DNA of 64,000 nucleotides from Streptomyces subrutilus (GCF_008704535.1 NZ_CP023701.1:6056001-6120000); one strand, 5' to 3'. Positions 17,450 through 27,263 are shown, numbered from the stretch's first letter. Notes: generated from the letters alone by a model not told the origin. Translations and numbers: made by a program.

Positions 17450-17596
17450 GGGACACGGAGAGTACTGGTCCGCACGCGATGGGTACAAGGCGATCCCGCC
17501 CGGCCCGCTTTTCCGGTACTGCCGGGGATCTCGGGCGCGATAGGGTCGTAGGGCGAATCTTTCAGCAGTTCAGGTACAGACAGAGAGCGGTGTGAC
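17450..17596. promoter_or_regulatory. Divergent promoter region for the STAND ATPase and DUF948 genes
   Basis: 147 bases between divergent starts. TAGGGT at about 17541-17546, near ATAGGGTCGTAGGG, could be a -10 element for the rightward operon. No clear operator is visible. Confidence 0.4.
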
Positions 17597-18028
17597 GTGT
17601 CCGGTGGAGAGGTGGCCGGGATCCTCGTGGCCGTCTTCTGGGCGATCCTGGTCTCGTTCCTCGCCGTGGTACTGGTGAGGCTGGCGCAGGTGCTCAAGGC
17701 GACCGGCAGGCTGGTGGCCGAGGTGACCGACCAGGCGGTGCCGCTGCTGGCGGAGGCCTCCACGACCGTCCGCTCCGCGCGCACCCAGCTCGACCGGGTA
17801 GACGCGATCGCGAGCGACGTCCAGGAGGTCACCTCCAACGCCTCCGCGCTCTCCTCCACCGTGGCCTCCGCCTTCGGCGGCCCGCTGGTCAAGGTCGCGG
17901 CCTTCGGCTACGGCGTGCGCAGGGCGCTGGGCCGCAACCAGGACGGCGCGCCGCAGAAGACCCCCCGCCGCACCGTGATCGCCGGCCGTACGGTCCCGGC
18001 GGCCCGGCGCCGGAAGCAGAAGGGCTGA
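17597..18028 (+). CDS. DUF948 domain-containing membrane-associated protein
   Basis: A 143-residue protein with one N-terminal membrane helix (GILVAVFWAILVSFLAVVLV), an amphipathic helical DUF948 segment (VTDQAVPLLAEASTTVRSA) and a basic tail ending in RRRKQKG. DUF948 proteins are conserved next to alaS in many Streptomyces; the function is unknown. It starts a tightly packed run continuing into the DUF6167 gene (6-base gap) and alaS. Confidence 0.86.
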   Translation: MSGGEVAGILVAVFWAILVSFLAVVLVRLAQVLKATGRLVAEVTDQAVPLLAEASTTVRSARTQLDRVDAIASDVQEVTSNASALSSTVASAFGGPLVKVAAFGYGVRRALGRNQDGAPQKTPRRTVIAGRTVPAARRRKQKG

Positions 18029-18033
18029 CCGCC

Positions 18034-18378
18034 ATGTTCCGCCGAGCCTTCTGGTTCACCGCCGGCGCGGCCGCCGGCGTGTGGGCCACCACCAAGGTCA
18101 ACCGCCAGATCAAGAAGCTGACGCCGGAGAGCCTCGCCGCCCAGGCCGCCGACAGGGCCGTGGAGGCGGGACACCGCATCAAGGACTTCGCCCTCGACGT
18201 CAAGGCGGGAATGACCCGGCGCGAGGACGAGCTGAACGACGCACTGGGCCTGACCCGGGACCCCGACCGGCCCGACAACGTCACCGCGCTTCCCGGGCCG
18301 CGCCGGCTGCACGCCCTGGAGAACGACCAGGACATCCACCGATCGAAGTTTTCGTACAACCGGAATGAGGACCACTGA
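18034..18378 (+). CDS. DUF6167-type small conserved protein
   Basis: A 114-residue protein with a hydrophobic N-terminus (FWFTAGAAAGVWATT) followed by a basic helical region and a polar tail. It resembles the DUF6167 family of Streptomyces that sits between the DUF948 gene and alaS. Its TGA overlaps the alaS ATG (TGATG), so translation is coupled. No catalytic motif is seen. Confidence 0.8.
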   Translation: MFRRAFWFTAGAAAGVWATTKVNRQIKKLTPESLAAQAADRAVEAGHRIKDFALDVKAGMTRREDELNDALGLTRDPDRPDNVTALPGPRRLHALENDQDIHRSKFSYNRNEDH

Positions 18379-21047
18379 TGGAGTCGGCTGAAATCCGCCG
18401 CCGCTGGCTGAGCTTCTTCGAGGAGCGCGGTCACGCCGTTGTCCCTTCGGCGTCGCTCATCGCGGACGACCCGACTCTGCTGCTGGTCCCGGCCGGCATG
18501 GTGCCGTTCAAGCCGTACTTCCTCGGCGAGGTCAAGCCGCCCGCCCCGACGCTCACCAGCGTCCAGAAGTGCGTGCGCACGCCCGACATCGAAGAGGTCG
18601 GCAAGACCACCCGCCACGGCACCTTCTTCCAGATGTGCGGCAACTTCTCCTTCGGCGACTACTTCAAGGAAGGCGCCATCAAGTACGCCTGGGAGCTGCT
18701 CACCAGCTCCGTGGCGGACGGCGGCTACGGCCTGGAGCCGGAGAAGCTCTGGATCACCGTCTACCTCGACGACGACGAGGCCGAGCAGATCTGGCGCGAC
18801 GTGATCGGCGTCCCGGCCGAGCGCATCCAGCGCCTGGGCAAGAAGGACAACTTCTGGTCCATGGGCGTCCCCGGACCCTGCGGCCCCTGCTCCGAGATCA
18901 ACTACGACCGCGGCCCGGAGTTCGGCGCCGAGGGCGGCCCCGCCGTCAACGACGAGCGCTACGTGGAGATCTGGAACCTGGTCTTCATGCAGTACGAGCG
19001 CGGCGCCGGCGACGGGAAGGAGGACTTCCCGATCCTCGGCGACCTGCCGTCGAAGAACATCGACACCGGTCTCGGCCTCGAACGCCTCGCGATGATCCTG
19101 CAGGGCGTGCAGAACATGTACGAGACCGACACCCTGCGCGTGGTGATGGACAAGGCCACCGAGCTGACCGGCGTGCGCTACGGCGCCGCGCAGGGGACCG
19201 ACGTCTCGCTGCGCGTGGTCGCCGACCACATCCGCACCTCCGCCATGCTCATCGGCGACGGCGTCACCCCCGGCAACGAGGGCCGCGGCTACGTGCTGCG
19301 CCGCATCATGCGCCGCGCCATCCGCAACATGCGCCTGATGGGCGCCACCGGCCCGGTCGTCCAGGAGCTCATCGGCGTCGTGATCGACACGATGGGCCTG
19401 CAGTACCCGGAGCTCGTCACCGACCGCAAGCGCATCGAGACCGTCGCGCTCGCCGAGGAGGCCGCGTTCCTCAAGGCCGTCAAGGGCGGCACGAACATCC
19501 TCGACACCGCCGTCACCGAGACCAGGGCCGCCGGCGGCACCGTCCTCTCCGGTGACAAGGCCTTCCTGCTCCACGACACCTGGGGCTTCCCGATCGACCT
19601 CACCCTGGAGATGGCCGCCGAGCAGGGCCTCTCCGTGGACGAGCCCGGCTTCCGCCGCCTGATGCAGGAGCAGCGCGACCGGGCCAAGGCCGACGCCAAG
19701 GCCAAGAAGACCGGCCACGCGGACATGTCCGCCTACCGGGAGATCGCCGACGGCTCCGGCGCCACCGAGTTCACCGGCTACGCCACCACCCAGGGCGAGT
19801 CCACCATCGTCGGCCTGCTGGTCAACGGCGCCTCCTCGCCCGCCGCCTCCGAGGGCGACGAGGTCGAGGTCGTCCTCGACCGCACCCCCTTCTACGCGGA
19901 GGGCGGCGGCCAGCTCGCCGACCAGGGCCGCATCCGGCTCGACTCGGGCGCGGTCATCGTCGTCCGCGACGTGCAGCAGCCCGTTCCCGGCGTCTCCGTC
20001 CACAAGGGCAGCGTCCAGGTCGGCGAGGTGACGGTGGGCGCCTCCGCGTACGCCGCCATCGACATCCAGCGCCGCCGGGCCATCGCCCGCGCCCACTCGG
20101 CCACGCACCTGACCCATCAGGCCCTGCGCGACGCCCTCGGCCCGACCGCCGCCCAGGCCGGCTCCGAGAACTCGCCGGGCCGCTTCCGCTTCGACTTCGG
20201 CTCCCCGAACGCGGTGCCCGGCTCGGTCCTCACCGACGTCGAGCAGAAGATCAACGACGTGCTCTCGCGCGAGCTGGACGTCACCGCCGAGATCATGAGC
20301 ATCGACGAGGCGAAGAAGCAGGGCGCCATCGCCGAGTTCGGCGAGAAGTACGGCGAGCGCGTGCGCGTCGTGACCATCGGCGACTTCTCCAAGGAGCTGT
20401 GCGGCGGCACCCACGTCGGCAACACCGCCCAGCTCGGCCTGGTGAAGCTGCTCGGCGAGTCCTCCATCGGCTCCGGCGTGCGCCGCGTCGAGGCCCTCGT
20501 CGGCGTGGACGCGTACAACTTCCTCGCCAAGGAGCACACGGTCGTCGCCCAGCTCCAGGAGCTCGTCAAGGGCCGTCCGGAGGAGCTGCCGGAGAAGATC
20601 GCCTCCATGCTCGGCAAGCTGAAGGACGCCGAGAAGGAGATCGAGAAGTTCCGCGCGGAGAAGGTCCTCCAGGCCGCCGCCGGCCTCGCGGCCGGCGCCC
20701 AGGACGTCCGCGGCGTCGCCGTCGTCACCGGTCAGGTGCCGGACGGCACGGGCGCCGACGACCTGCGCCGGCTGGTCCTCGACGTGCGCGGGCGCATCCA
20801 GGGCGACCGTCCGGCCGTCGTGGCCCTCTTCACCGTGGCGAACGACCGCCCGCTGACCGTCATCGCCACCAACGAGGCCGCCCGCGAACGCGGCCTGAAG
20901 GCCGGCGACCTGGTCCGGGCCGCTGCCAAGACCCTCGGCGGAGGCGGCGGCGGCAAGCCCGACGTCGCCCAGGGCGGCGGTCAGAACCCGGCCGCCATCG
21001 GCGACGCCATCGCGGCCGTCGAGCGCCTCGTGGGGGAGACGGCCTGA
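18378..21047 (+). CDS. alaS: Alanine--tRNA ligase
   Basis: Charges tRNA-Ala and edits mischarged Ser/Gly. The 889-residue product has the class II catalytic core at the N-terminus (FFEERGHAVVPSASLI, GMVPFKPYF), the editing domain with zinc ligands in HSATHLTHQALR and CGGTHVGN, and the C-terminal oligomerisation domain ending in GGGGGGKPDVAQGGG. Length and start are standard. It overlaps ruvX by 3 bases. Confidence 0.97.
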   Translation: MESAEIRRRWLSFFEERGHAVVPSASLIADDPTLLLVPAGMVPFKPYFLGEVKPPAPTLTSVQKCVRTPDIEEVGKTTRHGTFFQMCGNFSFGDYFKEGAIKYAWELLTSSVADGGYGLEPEKLWITVYLDDDEAEQIWRDVIGVPAERIQRLGKKDNFWSMGVPGPCGPCSEINYDRGPEFGAEGGPAVNDERYVEIWNLVFMQYERGAGDGKEDFPILGDLPSKNIDTGLGLERLAMILQGVQNMYETDTLRVVMDKATELTGVRYGAAQGTDVSLRVVADHIRTSAMLIGDGVTPGNEGRGYVLRRIMRRAIRNMRLMGATGPVVQELIGVVIDTMGLQYPELVTDRKRIETVALAEEAAFLKAVKGGTNILDTAVTETRAAGGTVLSGDKAFLLHDTWGFPIDLTLEMAAEQGLSVDEPGFRRLMQEQRDRAKADAKAKKTGHADMSAYREIADGSGATEFTGYATTQGESTIVGLLVNGASSPAASEGDEVEVVLDRTPFYAEGGGQLADQGRIRLDSGAVIVVRDVQQPVPGVSVHKGSVQVGEVTVGASAYAAIDIQRRRAIARAHSATHLTHQALRDALGPTAAQAGSENSPGRFRFDFGSPNAVPGSVLTDVEQKINDVLSRELDVTAEIMSIDEAKKQGAIAEFGEKYGERVRVVTIGDFSKELCGGTHVGNTAQLGLVKLLGESSIGSGVRRVEALVGVDAYNFLAKEHTVVAQLQELVKGRPEELPEKIASMLGKLKDAEKEIEKFRAEKVLQAAAGLAAGAQDVRGVAVVTGQVPDGTGADDLRRLVLDVRGRIQGDRPAVVALFTVANDRPLTVIATNEAARERGLKAGDLVRAAAKTLGGGGGGKPDVAQGGGQNPAAIGDAIAAVERLVGETA

Positions 21048-21517
21048 TGACGCTGCGCCGCGGCCGACGACTGGCCGTCGACGTCGGGGACGCCCGGATC
21101 GGGGTCGCCTCGTGCGACCCCGACGGGGTGCTCGCCACGCCGGTGGAGACGGTTCCGGGACGGGACGTCCCGTCCGCCCACCGGCGGCTGCGGCAGCTCG
21201 TCGCGGAGTACGAGCCCCTCGAAGTGGTGGTCGGGCTGCCCCGTTCGCTCAGCGGGCGGGAGGGGCCGGCCGCGGTCAAGGTCCGCGCCTTCGCCGTCGA
21301 ACTGGCCAAGGGCATCAAGCCGGTGACCGTCCGTCTGGTCGACGAGCGGATGACCACCGTCACCGCGGCGCAGGGCCTGCGGGCCTCCGGCCGGAACGCG
21401 AAGAAGGGCCGGTCGGTCATCGACCAGGCGGCCGCCGTGGTGATCCTGCAGAACGCGCTGGAGACCGAACGGGTATCAGGTAATCCGCCTGGCGAGTGCG
21501 TCGAAGTGGTTGTCTGA
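21047..21517 (+). CDS. ruvX: Putative pre-16S rRNA nuclease / Holliday junction resolvase-like YqgF
   Basis: An RNase H-fold nuclease implicated in maturation of the 16S rRNA 5' end. The 156-residue product has the N-terminal VDVGDARIGVA metal motif, VVVGLPRSLSG and the C-terminal DQAAAVVILQ. The start is ATG 21047, overlapping the alaS stop; the longer open frame is a shadow. The alaS-ruvX-mltG-aroE order is standard in actinobacteria. Confidence 0.92.
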   Translation: MTLRRGRRLAVDVGDARIGVASCDPDGVLATPVETVPGRDVPSAHRRLRQLVAEYEPLEVVVGLPRSLSGREGPAAVKVRAFAVELAKGIKPVTVRLVDERMTTVTAAQGLRASGRNAKKGRSVIDQAAAVVILQNALETERVSGNPPGECVEVVV

Positions 21518-21646
21518 TCGCGATACGGTAACGTTCCGCGCCATGAGGCGGCATTCGAACAGCCGTCGCCCACCACTCGAAGAGGCTGAACCGGGTGTCG
21601 CGGATGACCCAATCCGCGGCCTTCGTCTCGCGGCTCTAGGGGACCG
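21518..21646 (+). promoter_or_regulatory. ruvX-mltG intergenic region
   Basis: 129 bases, less GC-rich than the neighbourhood around 21518-21545, which may hold a promoter for mltG. The mltG ribosome binding site is weak (AGGGGA at 21638-21643). Confidence 0.4.
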
Positions 21647-23449
21647 ATGACCGAGTATGGCCGGGGCCGTGGCCCTGAACCGTGGCACCCCGAGGACCCC
21701 CTGTACGGGGACCAGGGGTGGACCGGGCACCCGACCCAGCAGGGCCAGGTGCCCTACGCCGGTGCCCAGCAGGCGTATCCGCAGGAGCCGCAGTACCAGG
21801 ACCCGCAGCAGTACCAGCAGGACCCCGCGTACGCGCAGGCCCCCCAGCAGGGGTACCCGCAGGAGCCGCAGTACCAGGACCCCTCGTACCCGCAGGAGTA
21901 CCAGCAGCACCCCGAGCCGCAGCAGTACCCCGTCGAACCCGGGTTCGACGACCGGCGGTACGCCGCGCCGCAGTACGCCCAGGCGCAGCAGGGCTACGCC
22001 CCTGCGCAGCAGGCCCCGCAGCAGGCCCAGCCGCAGCAGCCGGTCTACGACTCGCAGGGCTGGGACACGGGCCAGGGCCAGTACGTCGCCGCCGCCGCGC
22101 AGGCCGACGCCTACGCCGGGGTGGACCCGTACGCCCAGCAGCCGGTCAACGGCTACCCGGGGGAGACCCCCGACCTCTACACCACCGCGGAGGCCTATCC
22201 GCCCCCGCAGCCGCCCGGCCGCCGCCACCTGGAGCCGGACCCGGCCGAGGAACCGCAGGGCTCCGACCTGCTCACCGAGGAGCGCGATCCGGCCGACGGC
22301 GGCGGGGACGACGGGAACGGGACCGGCGGCCGCCGGGGCGGACGCGCGAAGGGCGACAAGCCCAAGCGCAGCGGCGCCGCCTGCCTGGTCGCCAGCCTGG
22401 TCATCGTCACGGTGCTCGGTGGTGGCGGCTACTACGGCTACACGTACCTCAAGGACCGGTTCGCCGCGGCGGAGGACTACGCCGGCTCCGGTACGGACGA
22501 GACCGTCGACGTCGAGATCCCCAAGGGCTCGGGACTGGGCCAGATGGGCCGCATCCTCAAGAAGGCCGGTGTCGTCGCGAGCGCCCAGGCCTTCGTGGAC
22601 GCCGCCAACGCCAACCCCAAGGGCAAGTCGATCCAGCCTGGCATCTACCCGCTGAAGAAGCGCATGTCGGCCGCCTCCGTGGTCGAGCTCATGACAGACC
22701 CGACCAAGCTCCAGGTGCTCACCGTCACCGAGGGCATGCGCAACGCGGCGGTCTACGAGGCGATCGACCGCAAGCTCGGCAAGTCCGTGGGCACCACCCA
22801 GGAGATCGCCAAGCGCGAGGTCAAGAACCTCGGCCTGCCGGCGTGGGCCAACAACGACCCGAGGCTCATGGACCCGCTGGAGGGCTTCCTCCTCCCGATG
22901 CGCTACGACCTGAGCAAGGACAGCAGCCCCGAGTCCCTGCTCAAGGAGATGGTCAAGAACGCGACCGACAAGTACGCGGAGCTGGGGATCGAGGGCAAGG
23001 CCAAGAGCCTGGGCCTGGAGAACCCGCTCCAGGTGATCACGGTCGCCAGCCTCGTCAACGCCGAGGGCAAGAACCACGACGACTTCCGGAAGATGGCGGA
23101 GGTGGTCTACAACCGCCTCAAGAAGACCAACGACGTCACCAACCAGAAGATCGAGTTCGACTCGACGTACAACTACATCAAGGGCCAGAGCGAGATCAAC
23201 TTCAACCTCAAGGAAGCCCGGAAGTTCGACCACCCCTACAACACGCACTTCGTGAAGGGGCTGCCCCCGGGCCCGATCGGCAACCCGGGCACGGACGCGC
23301 TGACCGCCACGCTCAACCCCGACCACGGCGGCTGGATGTTCTTCGTCTCGGTCGACGGCGACAAGACGAGCTTCACCCAGACCTACGACGAGCACCTCAA
23401 GCTCGTCGAGGAGTTCCAGGAACGGCAGAAGCAGAAGAACGGCGGATAG
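21647..23449 (+). CDS. mltG: Endolytic murein transglycosylase MltG with long Gln/Pro/Tyr-rich cytoplasmic tail
   Basis: A YceG-family enzyme that cuts nascent peptidoglycan glycan strands and so sets their length. Of 600 residues the first ~240 are a low-complexity Gln/Pro/Tyr-rich tail with repeats such as YPQEPQYQDP, then one membrane helix (about 244-263) and the extracellular YceG domain. The catalytic Glu is expected in SLVNAEGK (E473). The YNTHFVKGLPPGPIGNPG signature is intact. The tail makes it longer than E. coli MltG (about 340 residues); long disordered tails are common in actinobacterial homologues. Confidence 0.93.
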   Translation: MTEYGRGRGPEPWHPEDPLYGDQGWTGHPTQQGQVPYAGAQQAYPQEPQYQDPQQYQQDPAYAQAPQQGYPQEPQYQDPSYPQEYQQHPEPQQYPVEPGFDDRRYAAPQYAQAQQGYAPAQQAPQQAQPQQPVYDSQGWDTGQGQYVAAAAQADAYAGVDPYAQQPVNGYPGETPDLYTTAEAYPPPQPPGRRHLEPDPAEEPQGSDLLTEERDPADGGGDDGNGTGGRRGGRAKGDKPKRSGAACLVASLVIVTVLGGGGYYGYTYLKDRFAAAEDYAGSGTDETVDVEIPKGSGLGQMGRILKKAGVVASAQAFVDAANANPKGKSIQPGIYPLKKRMSAASVVELMTDPTKLQVLTVTEGMRNAAVYEAIDRKLGKSVGTTQEIAKREVKNLGLPAWANNDPRLMDPLEGFLLPMRYDLSKDSSPESLLKEMVKNATDKYAELGIEGKAKSLGLENPLQVITVASLVNAEGKNHDDFRKMAEVVYNRLKKTNDVTNQKIEFDSTYNYIKGQSEINFNLKEARKFDHPYNTHFVKGLPPGPIGNPGTDALTATLNPDHGGWMFFVSVDGDKTSFTQTYDEHLKLVEEFQERQKQKNGG

Positions 23450-23455
23450 CACGAC

Positions 23456-24283
23456 ATGTCACGGATACGGGCCGCGGTGCTGGGCTCGCCCATCGAGCAC
23501 TCGCTCTCACCGGTGCTGCACCGCGCCGCCTACCGGGAGCTCGGCCTCGACGACTGGACCTACGACCGGTTCGAGATCGACGAGGCCGCGCTCCCCGGAT
23601 TCGTGGCGGGGCTCGGCCCCGAGTGGGCCGGGCTCTCGCTGACCATGCCGCTCAAGCGGGCGGTCATCCCGCTGCTGGACGCGGTCAGTGACACCGCCGC
23701 CTCGGTGAAGGCGGTCAACACGGTCGTCCTCACCCCGGACGGCCGCCGCCTCGGGGACAACACCGACGTCCCCGGGATCGTCGCCGCGCTCCACGAGCGC
23801 GGCATCGACGAGGTGCCCTCCGCCGCCGTCCTCGGCGCCGGCGCCACCGCCTCGTCGGCGCTGGCCGCCCTCGCGCGGATCTGCACCGGCGAGGTCACCG
23901 CGTACGTGCGCTCGTCGGCCCGGGCCGACGAGATGCGGGAGTGGGGCCGGCGGCTGGGCGTCGACGTGCGCACCGCCGACTGGTCCGCGGCCGCCGCGGC
24001 GCTGACCGCCCCCCTGGTCATCGCCACCACCCCGGCCGGGGCCACCGACGAGCTCGCCGGAGCCGTGCCCGAGGCCCCCGGCACCCTCTTCGACGTCCTC
24101 TACGACCCCTGGCCCACCGCTCTCGCCGCCGCCTGGACGGCGCGGGACGGCGCCCTCGTGGGCGGCCTGGACCTGCTGGTCCACCAGGCCGTGCTCCAGG
24201 TCGAGCAGATGACCGGCCGTCCGACCGGCCCGCTGGCGGCCATGCGCGCCGCCGGCGAGGCCGCGCTCCGCGCTCGTCACTGA
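23456..24283 (+). CDS. aroE: Shikimate dehydrogenase
   Basis: Reduces 3-dehydroshikimate to shikimate with NADPH. The 275-residue product shows the substrate site SPIEHSLSPVLHRAAY, the catalytic Lys in LTMPLKRAV, NTDVPG and the dinucleotide-binding VLGAGATASSAL. It begins 6 bases after mltG and is separated from the other aro genes by a strong hairpin, so it is likely transcribed with mltG. Confidence 0.95.
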   Translation: MSRIRAAVLGSPIEHSLSPVLHRAAYRELGLDDWTYDRFEIDEAALPGFVAGLGPEWAGLSLTMPLKRAVIPLLDAVSDTAASVKAVNTVVLTPDGRRLGDNTDVPGIVAALHERGIDEVPSAAVLGAGATASSALAALARICTGEVTAYVRSSARADEMREWGRRLGVDVRTADWSAAAAALTAPLVIATTPAGATDELAGAVPEAPGTLFDVLYDPWPTALAAAWTARDGALVGGLDLLVHQAVLQVEQMTGRPTGPLAAMRAAGEAALRARH

Positions 24284-24292
24284 GCCCCCGGT

Positions 24293-24338
24293 CCGCGCGC
24301 TCCGGACGCCCCCGCGCGGGGCCGTCCGGAGCGCGCGG
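24293..24338. terminator. Strong hairpin after aroE
   Basis: 16-bp perfect arms (24293-24308 with 24323-24338) close a 14-base centre that can itself pair (CCCC...GGGG). It ends the alaS-aroE run before aroC. Confidence 0.85.
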
Positions 24339-24472
24339 CGGGCCCCGCCCGTCCGCCAACTGGACCGGAGGCCGTCCCACCGGCCCGGACATGGGAGGAT
24401 CGGGTACGGCGGGTCAGGGCCGCGCACCCGATCGCGCCGTCGCAGTGCCAGGCGCGAGCATGAGGAGCATCG

Positions 24473-25657
24473 TTGAGCAGGTTGCGTTGGCTGACCGCGG
24501 GAGAGTCGCACGGACCGGCACTGGTCGCGACGCTGGAGGGTCTTCCCGCCGGCGTCCCGGTCACCACCGAGCTGGTGGCCGATCACCTGGCCCGGCGCCG
24601 GCTCGGCTATGGCCGCGGTGCCCGGATGAAGTTCGAGCAGGACGAGATCACCTTCCTCGGCGGTGTCCGCCACGGGCTGTCGCAGGGCTCGCCCATCGCG
24701 GTCATGATCGGCAACACCGAGTGGCCCAAGTGGGAGACGGTCATGTCGGCCGACCCGGTCGACCCCTCGCTGCTCAAGGACACCGGCCGCAACGCGCCGC
24801 TGACCCGTCCCCGCCCCGGCCACGCCGACCTGGCGGGCATGCAGAAGTACGGCTTCTCCGAGGCCCGGCCGATCCTGGAGCGCGCCAGCGCCCGGGAGAC
24901 CGCCGCCCGCGTCGCGCTCGGCGCCGTCGCCCGCTCCTTCATCAAGGAGGCCGCGGGCATCGAGATCGTCTCGCACGTGGTGGAGCTGGCCGCGGCCAAG
25001 GCCCCGTACGGCGTCTACCCGACCCCCGCCGACGTCGACCGGCTCGACGCCGACCCGGTGCGCTGCCTCGACGCCGACGCGTCGAAGGCGATGGTCGCCG
25101 AGATCGACCAGGCCCACAAGGACGGCGACACCCTCGGCGGCGTCGTCGAGGTCCTCGCCTACGGCGTGCCGGTCGGCCTCGGCTCGCACGTGCACTGGGA
25201 CCGCCGGCTCGACGCCCGCCTCGCCGCCGCCCTCATGGGCATCCAGGCCATCAAGGGCGTCGAGGTCGGGGACGGGTTCGACCTGGCCCGCGTACCCGGC
25301 TCGAAGGCTCACGACGAGATCGTCTCCACCCCCGAGGGCCTCAAGCGCACCTCCGGCCGCTCCGGCGGCACCGAGGGCGGCCTGACCACCGGTGAACTGC
25401 TGCGCGTACGGGCGGCGATGAAGCCCATCGCGACCGTGCCGCGCGCCCTCGCCACCGTGGACGTCGCCACCGGCGAGGCCACCGTCGCCCACCACCAGCG
25501 CTCCGACGTCTGCGCCGTGCCCGCCGCGGGCATCGTCGCCGAGGCCATGGTCGCCCTGGTGCTGGCCGACGCCGTCGTCGAGAAGTTCGGCGGCGACTCG
25601 GTCCCCGAGACCCGCCGCAACGTCCGCTCGTACCTCGACAACCTGCAGATCCGGTGA
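24473..25657 (+). CDS. aroC: Chorismate synthase
   Basis: Converts EPSP to chorismate, the last common step to aromatic amino acids, using reduced flavin. The 394-residue product has the family signatures GESHGPALVATLEG, RPGHADLAGMQKYG and RASARETAARV, and KRTSGRSGGTEGG. TTG at 24473 is the start: GAGGAG lies just upstream and the N-terminus SRLRWLTAGESHG is canonical. It overlaps aroK (GTGA). Confidence 0.96.
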   Translation: MSRLRWLTAGESHGPALVATLEGLPAGVPVTTELVADHLARRRLGYGRGARMKFEQDEITFLGGVRHGLSQGSPIAVMIGNTEWPKWETVMSADPVDPSLLKDTGRNAPLTRPRPGHADLAGMQKYGFSEARPILERASARETAARVALGAVARSFIKEAAGIEIVSHVVELAAAKAPYGVYPTPADVDRLDADPVRCLDADASKAMVAEIDQAHKDGDTLGGVVEVLAYGVPVGLGSHVHWDRRLDARLAAALMGIQAIKGVEVGDGFDLARVPGSKAHDEIVSTPEGLKRTSGRSGGTEGGLTTGELLRVRAAMKPIATVPRALATVDVATGEATVAHHQRSDVCAVPAAGIVAEAMVALVLADAVVEKFGGDSVPETRRNVRSYLDNLQIR

Positions 25658-26175
25658 CCCCCGCCGGACCACTGGTCGTCCTCGTCGGGCCCATGGGCTC
25701 CGGCAAGTCCACGGTGGGGGCGCTGCTCGCCGAGCGGCTCGGCGTCCCCTACCGGGACAGCGACGCCGACATCGTCGCCGCGCAGGGCCGGGAGATCGCC
25801 GACCTGTTCGTGGACGAGGGCGAGCCGTACTTCCGCGCGCTGGAGCGGGAGGCCGTCGCGGCCGCCGTCGCCGCGCACACCGGGGTCCTCGCGCTGGGCG
25901 GCGGCGCCGTCCTCGACGAGGGCACCCGCGGCCTGCTGGCCGGCCTGCCCGTCGTCTACCTGTCGATGGACGTCGAGGAAGCCGTACGCCGCGTGGGCCT
26001 GGGCGCGGCCCGCCCGCTGCTCGCGGTCAACCCGCGGCGCCAGTGGCGCGAGCTGATGGACGCCCGGCGCCCCCTGTACACCGAAGTCGCGCGCGTCGTG
26101 GTGGCCACCGACGACCGCACCCCCGAAGAGGTCGCCCAGGCGGTCCTCGACGCTCTGGAGTTGAAGGACGTATGA
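25654..26175 (+). CDS. aroK: Shikimate kinase
   Basis: Phosphorylates shikimate at the 3-hydroxyl with ATP. The 173-residue product has Walker A GPMGSGKST (about 11-19), the shikimate-binding DSDADI, and LGGGAV. Start GTG overlaps the aroC stop and its own stop overlaps aroB (ATGA), so aroC-aroK-aroB are translationally coupled. Confidence 0.95.
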   Translation: MTPAGPLVVLVGPMGSGKSTVGALLAERLGVPYRDSDADIVAAQGREIADLFVDEGEPYFRALEREAVAAAVAAHTGVLALGGGAVLDEGTRGLLAGLPVVYLSMDVEEAVRRVGLGAARPLLAVNPRRQWRELMDARRPLYTEVARVVVATDDRTPEEVAQAVLDALELKDV

Positions 26176-27263
26176 CAGACCAGGTGACGCGGATCCAGGT
26201 GGGCGGCAGCGCCGGCCACGACCCGTACGACGTGCTGGTCGGGCGGCAGCTGCTCGGGGAGCTCGGCTCCCTGATCGGTACGCGGGCCAAGCGCGTCGCG
26301 GTGATCCACCCCGAGGCGCTGGCCTCGACCGGTGAGGCCCTGCGCGACGACCTGGCCGAGCAGGGCTTCGAGGCGGTCGCCATCCAGGTGCCGAACGCCG
26401 AGGAGGCCAAGACCGTCGAGGTGGCGGCGTACTGCTGGAAGGCGCTGGGGCAGTCCGGCTTCACCCGGACCGACGTGATCGTCGGCGTCGGCGGGGGAGC
26501 CACCACCGACCTGGCCGGCTTCGTCGCGGCCTCCTGGCTGCGCGGGGTGCGCTGGGTCGCGGTGCCGACCACCGTGCTGGCGATGGTCGACGCGGCGGTC
26601 GGCGGCAAGACGGGTATCAACACCGCCGAGGGCAAGAACCTCGTGGGCGCCTTCCACCCGCCGGCCGGCGTCCTGTGCGACCTGGCGGCGCTGGACTCCC
26701 TGCCGGTCAACGACTACGTCAGCGGCCTCGCCGAGATCATCAAGGCCGGCTTCATCTCCGACCCGGTGATCCTCGACCTGATCGAGTCGGACCCGCAGGC
26801 GGCCCGCACGCCCGCCGGCCCGCACACCGCCGAGCTCATCGTGCGGTCCATCCGGGTCAAGGCCGACGTGGTCTCCAGCGACCTCAAGGAGTCCGGACTC
26901 CGCGAGATCCTCAACTACGGCCACACCCTGGCGCACGCGATCGAGAAGAACGAGCGCTACAAGTGGCGCCACGGCGCCGCCGTCTCCGTCGGCATGGTCT
27001 TCGCCGCCGAACTGGGCCGCCTCGCGGGCCGCCTCGACGACGCCACGGCCGACCGGCACAAGGCGGTCCTGGCCTCGGTCGGGCTGCCGCTGACCTACCG
27101 CGGCGACCAGTGGCCCAAGCTGCTGGAGACCATGAAGGTCGACAAGAAGTCCCGCGGCGACCTGCTGCGGTTCATCGTCCTCGACGGGCTGGCGAAGCCG
27201 ACCGTCCTGGAAGGCCCCGACCCGGCCGTGCTCGTGGCCGCGTACGGAGAGGTCGCCGCGTGA
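26172..27263 (+). CDS. aroB: 3-dehydroquinate synthase
   Basis: Cyclises DAHP to 3-dehydroquinate with NAD and a divalent metal. The 363-residue product has the NAD-binding GGGATTDLAGFVAASWLRG, the GGKTGIN loop, and metal ligands in EIIKAGF and LNYGHTLAHAIE. ATG 26172 is preferred over the longer frame because it overlaps the aroK stop. It overlaps aroQ by 4 bases (GTGA). Confidence 0.96.
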   Translation: MTDQVTRIQVGGSAGHDPYDVLVGRQLLGELGSLIGTRAKRVAVIHPEALASTGEALRDDLAEQGFEAVAIQVPNAEEAKTVEVAAYCWKALGQSGFTRTDVIVGVGGGATTDLAGFVAASWLRGVRWVAVPTTVLAMVDAAVGGKTGINTAEGKNLVGAFHPPAGVLCDLAALDSLPVNDYVSGLAEIIKAGFISDPVILDLIESDPQAARTPAGPHTAELIVRSIRVKADVVSSDLKESGLREILNYGHTLAHAIEKNERYKWRHGAAVSVGMVFAAELGRLAGRLDDATADRHKAVLASVGLPLTYRGDQWPKLLETMKVDKKSRGDLLRFIVLDGLAKPTVLEGPDPAVLVAAYGEVAA

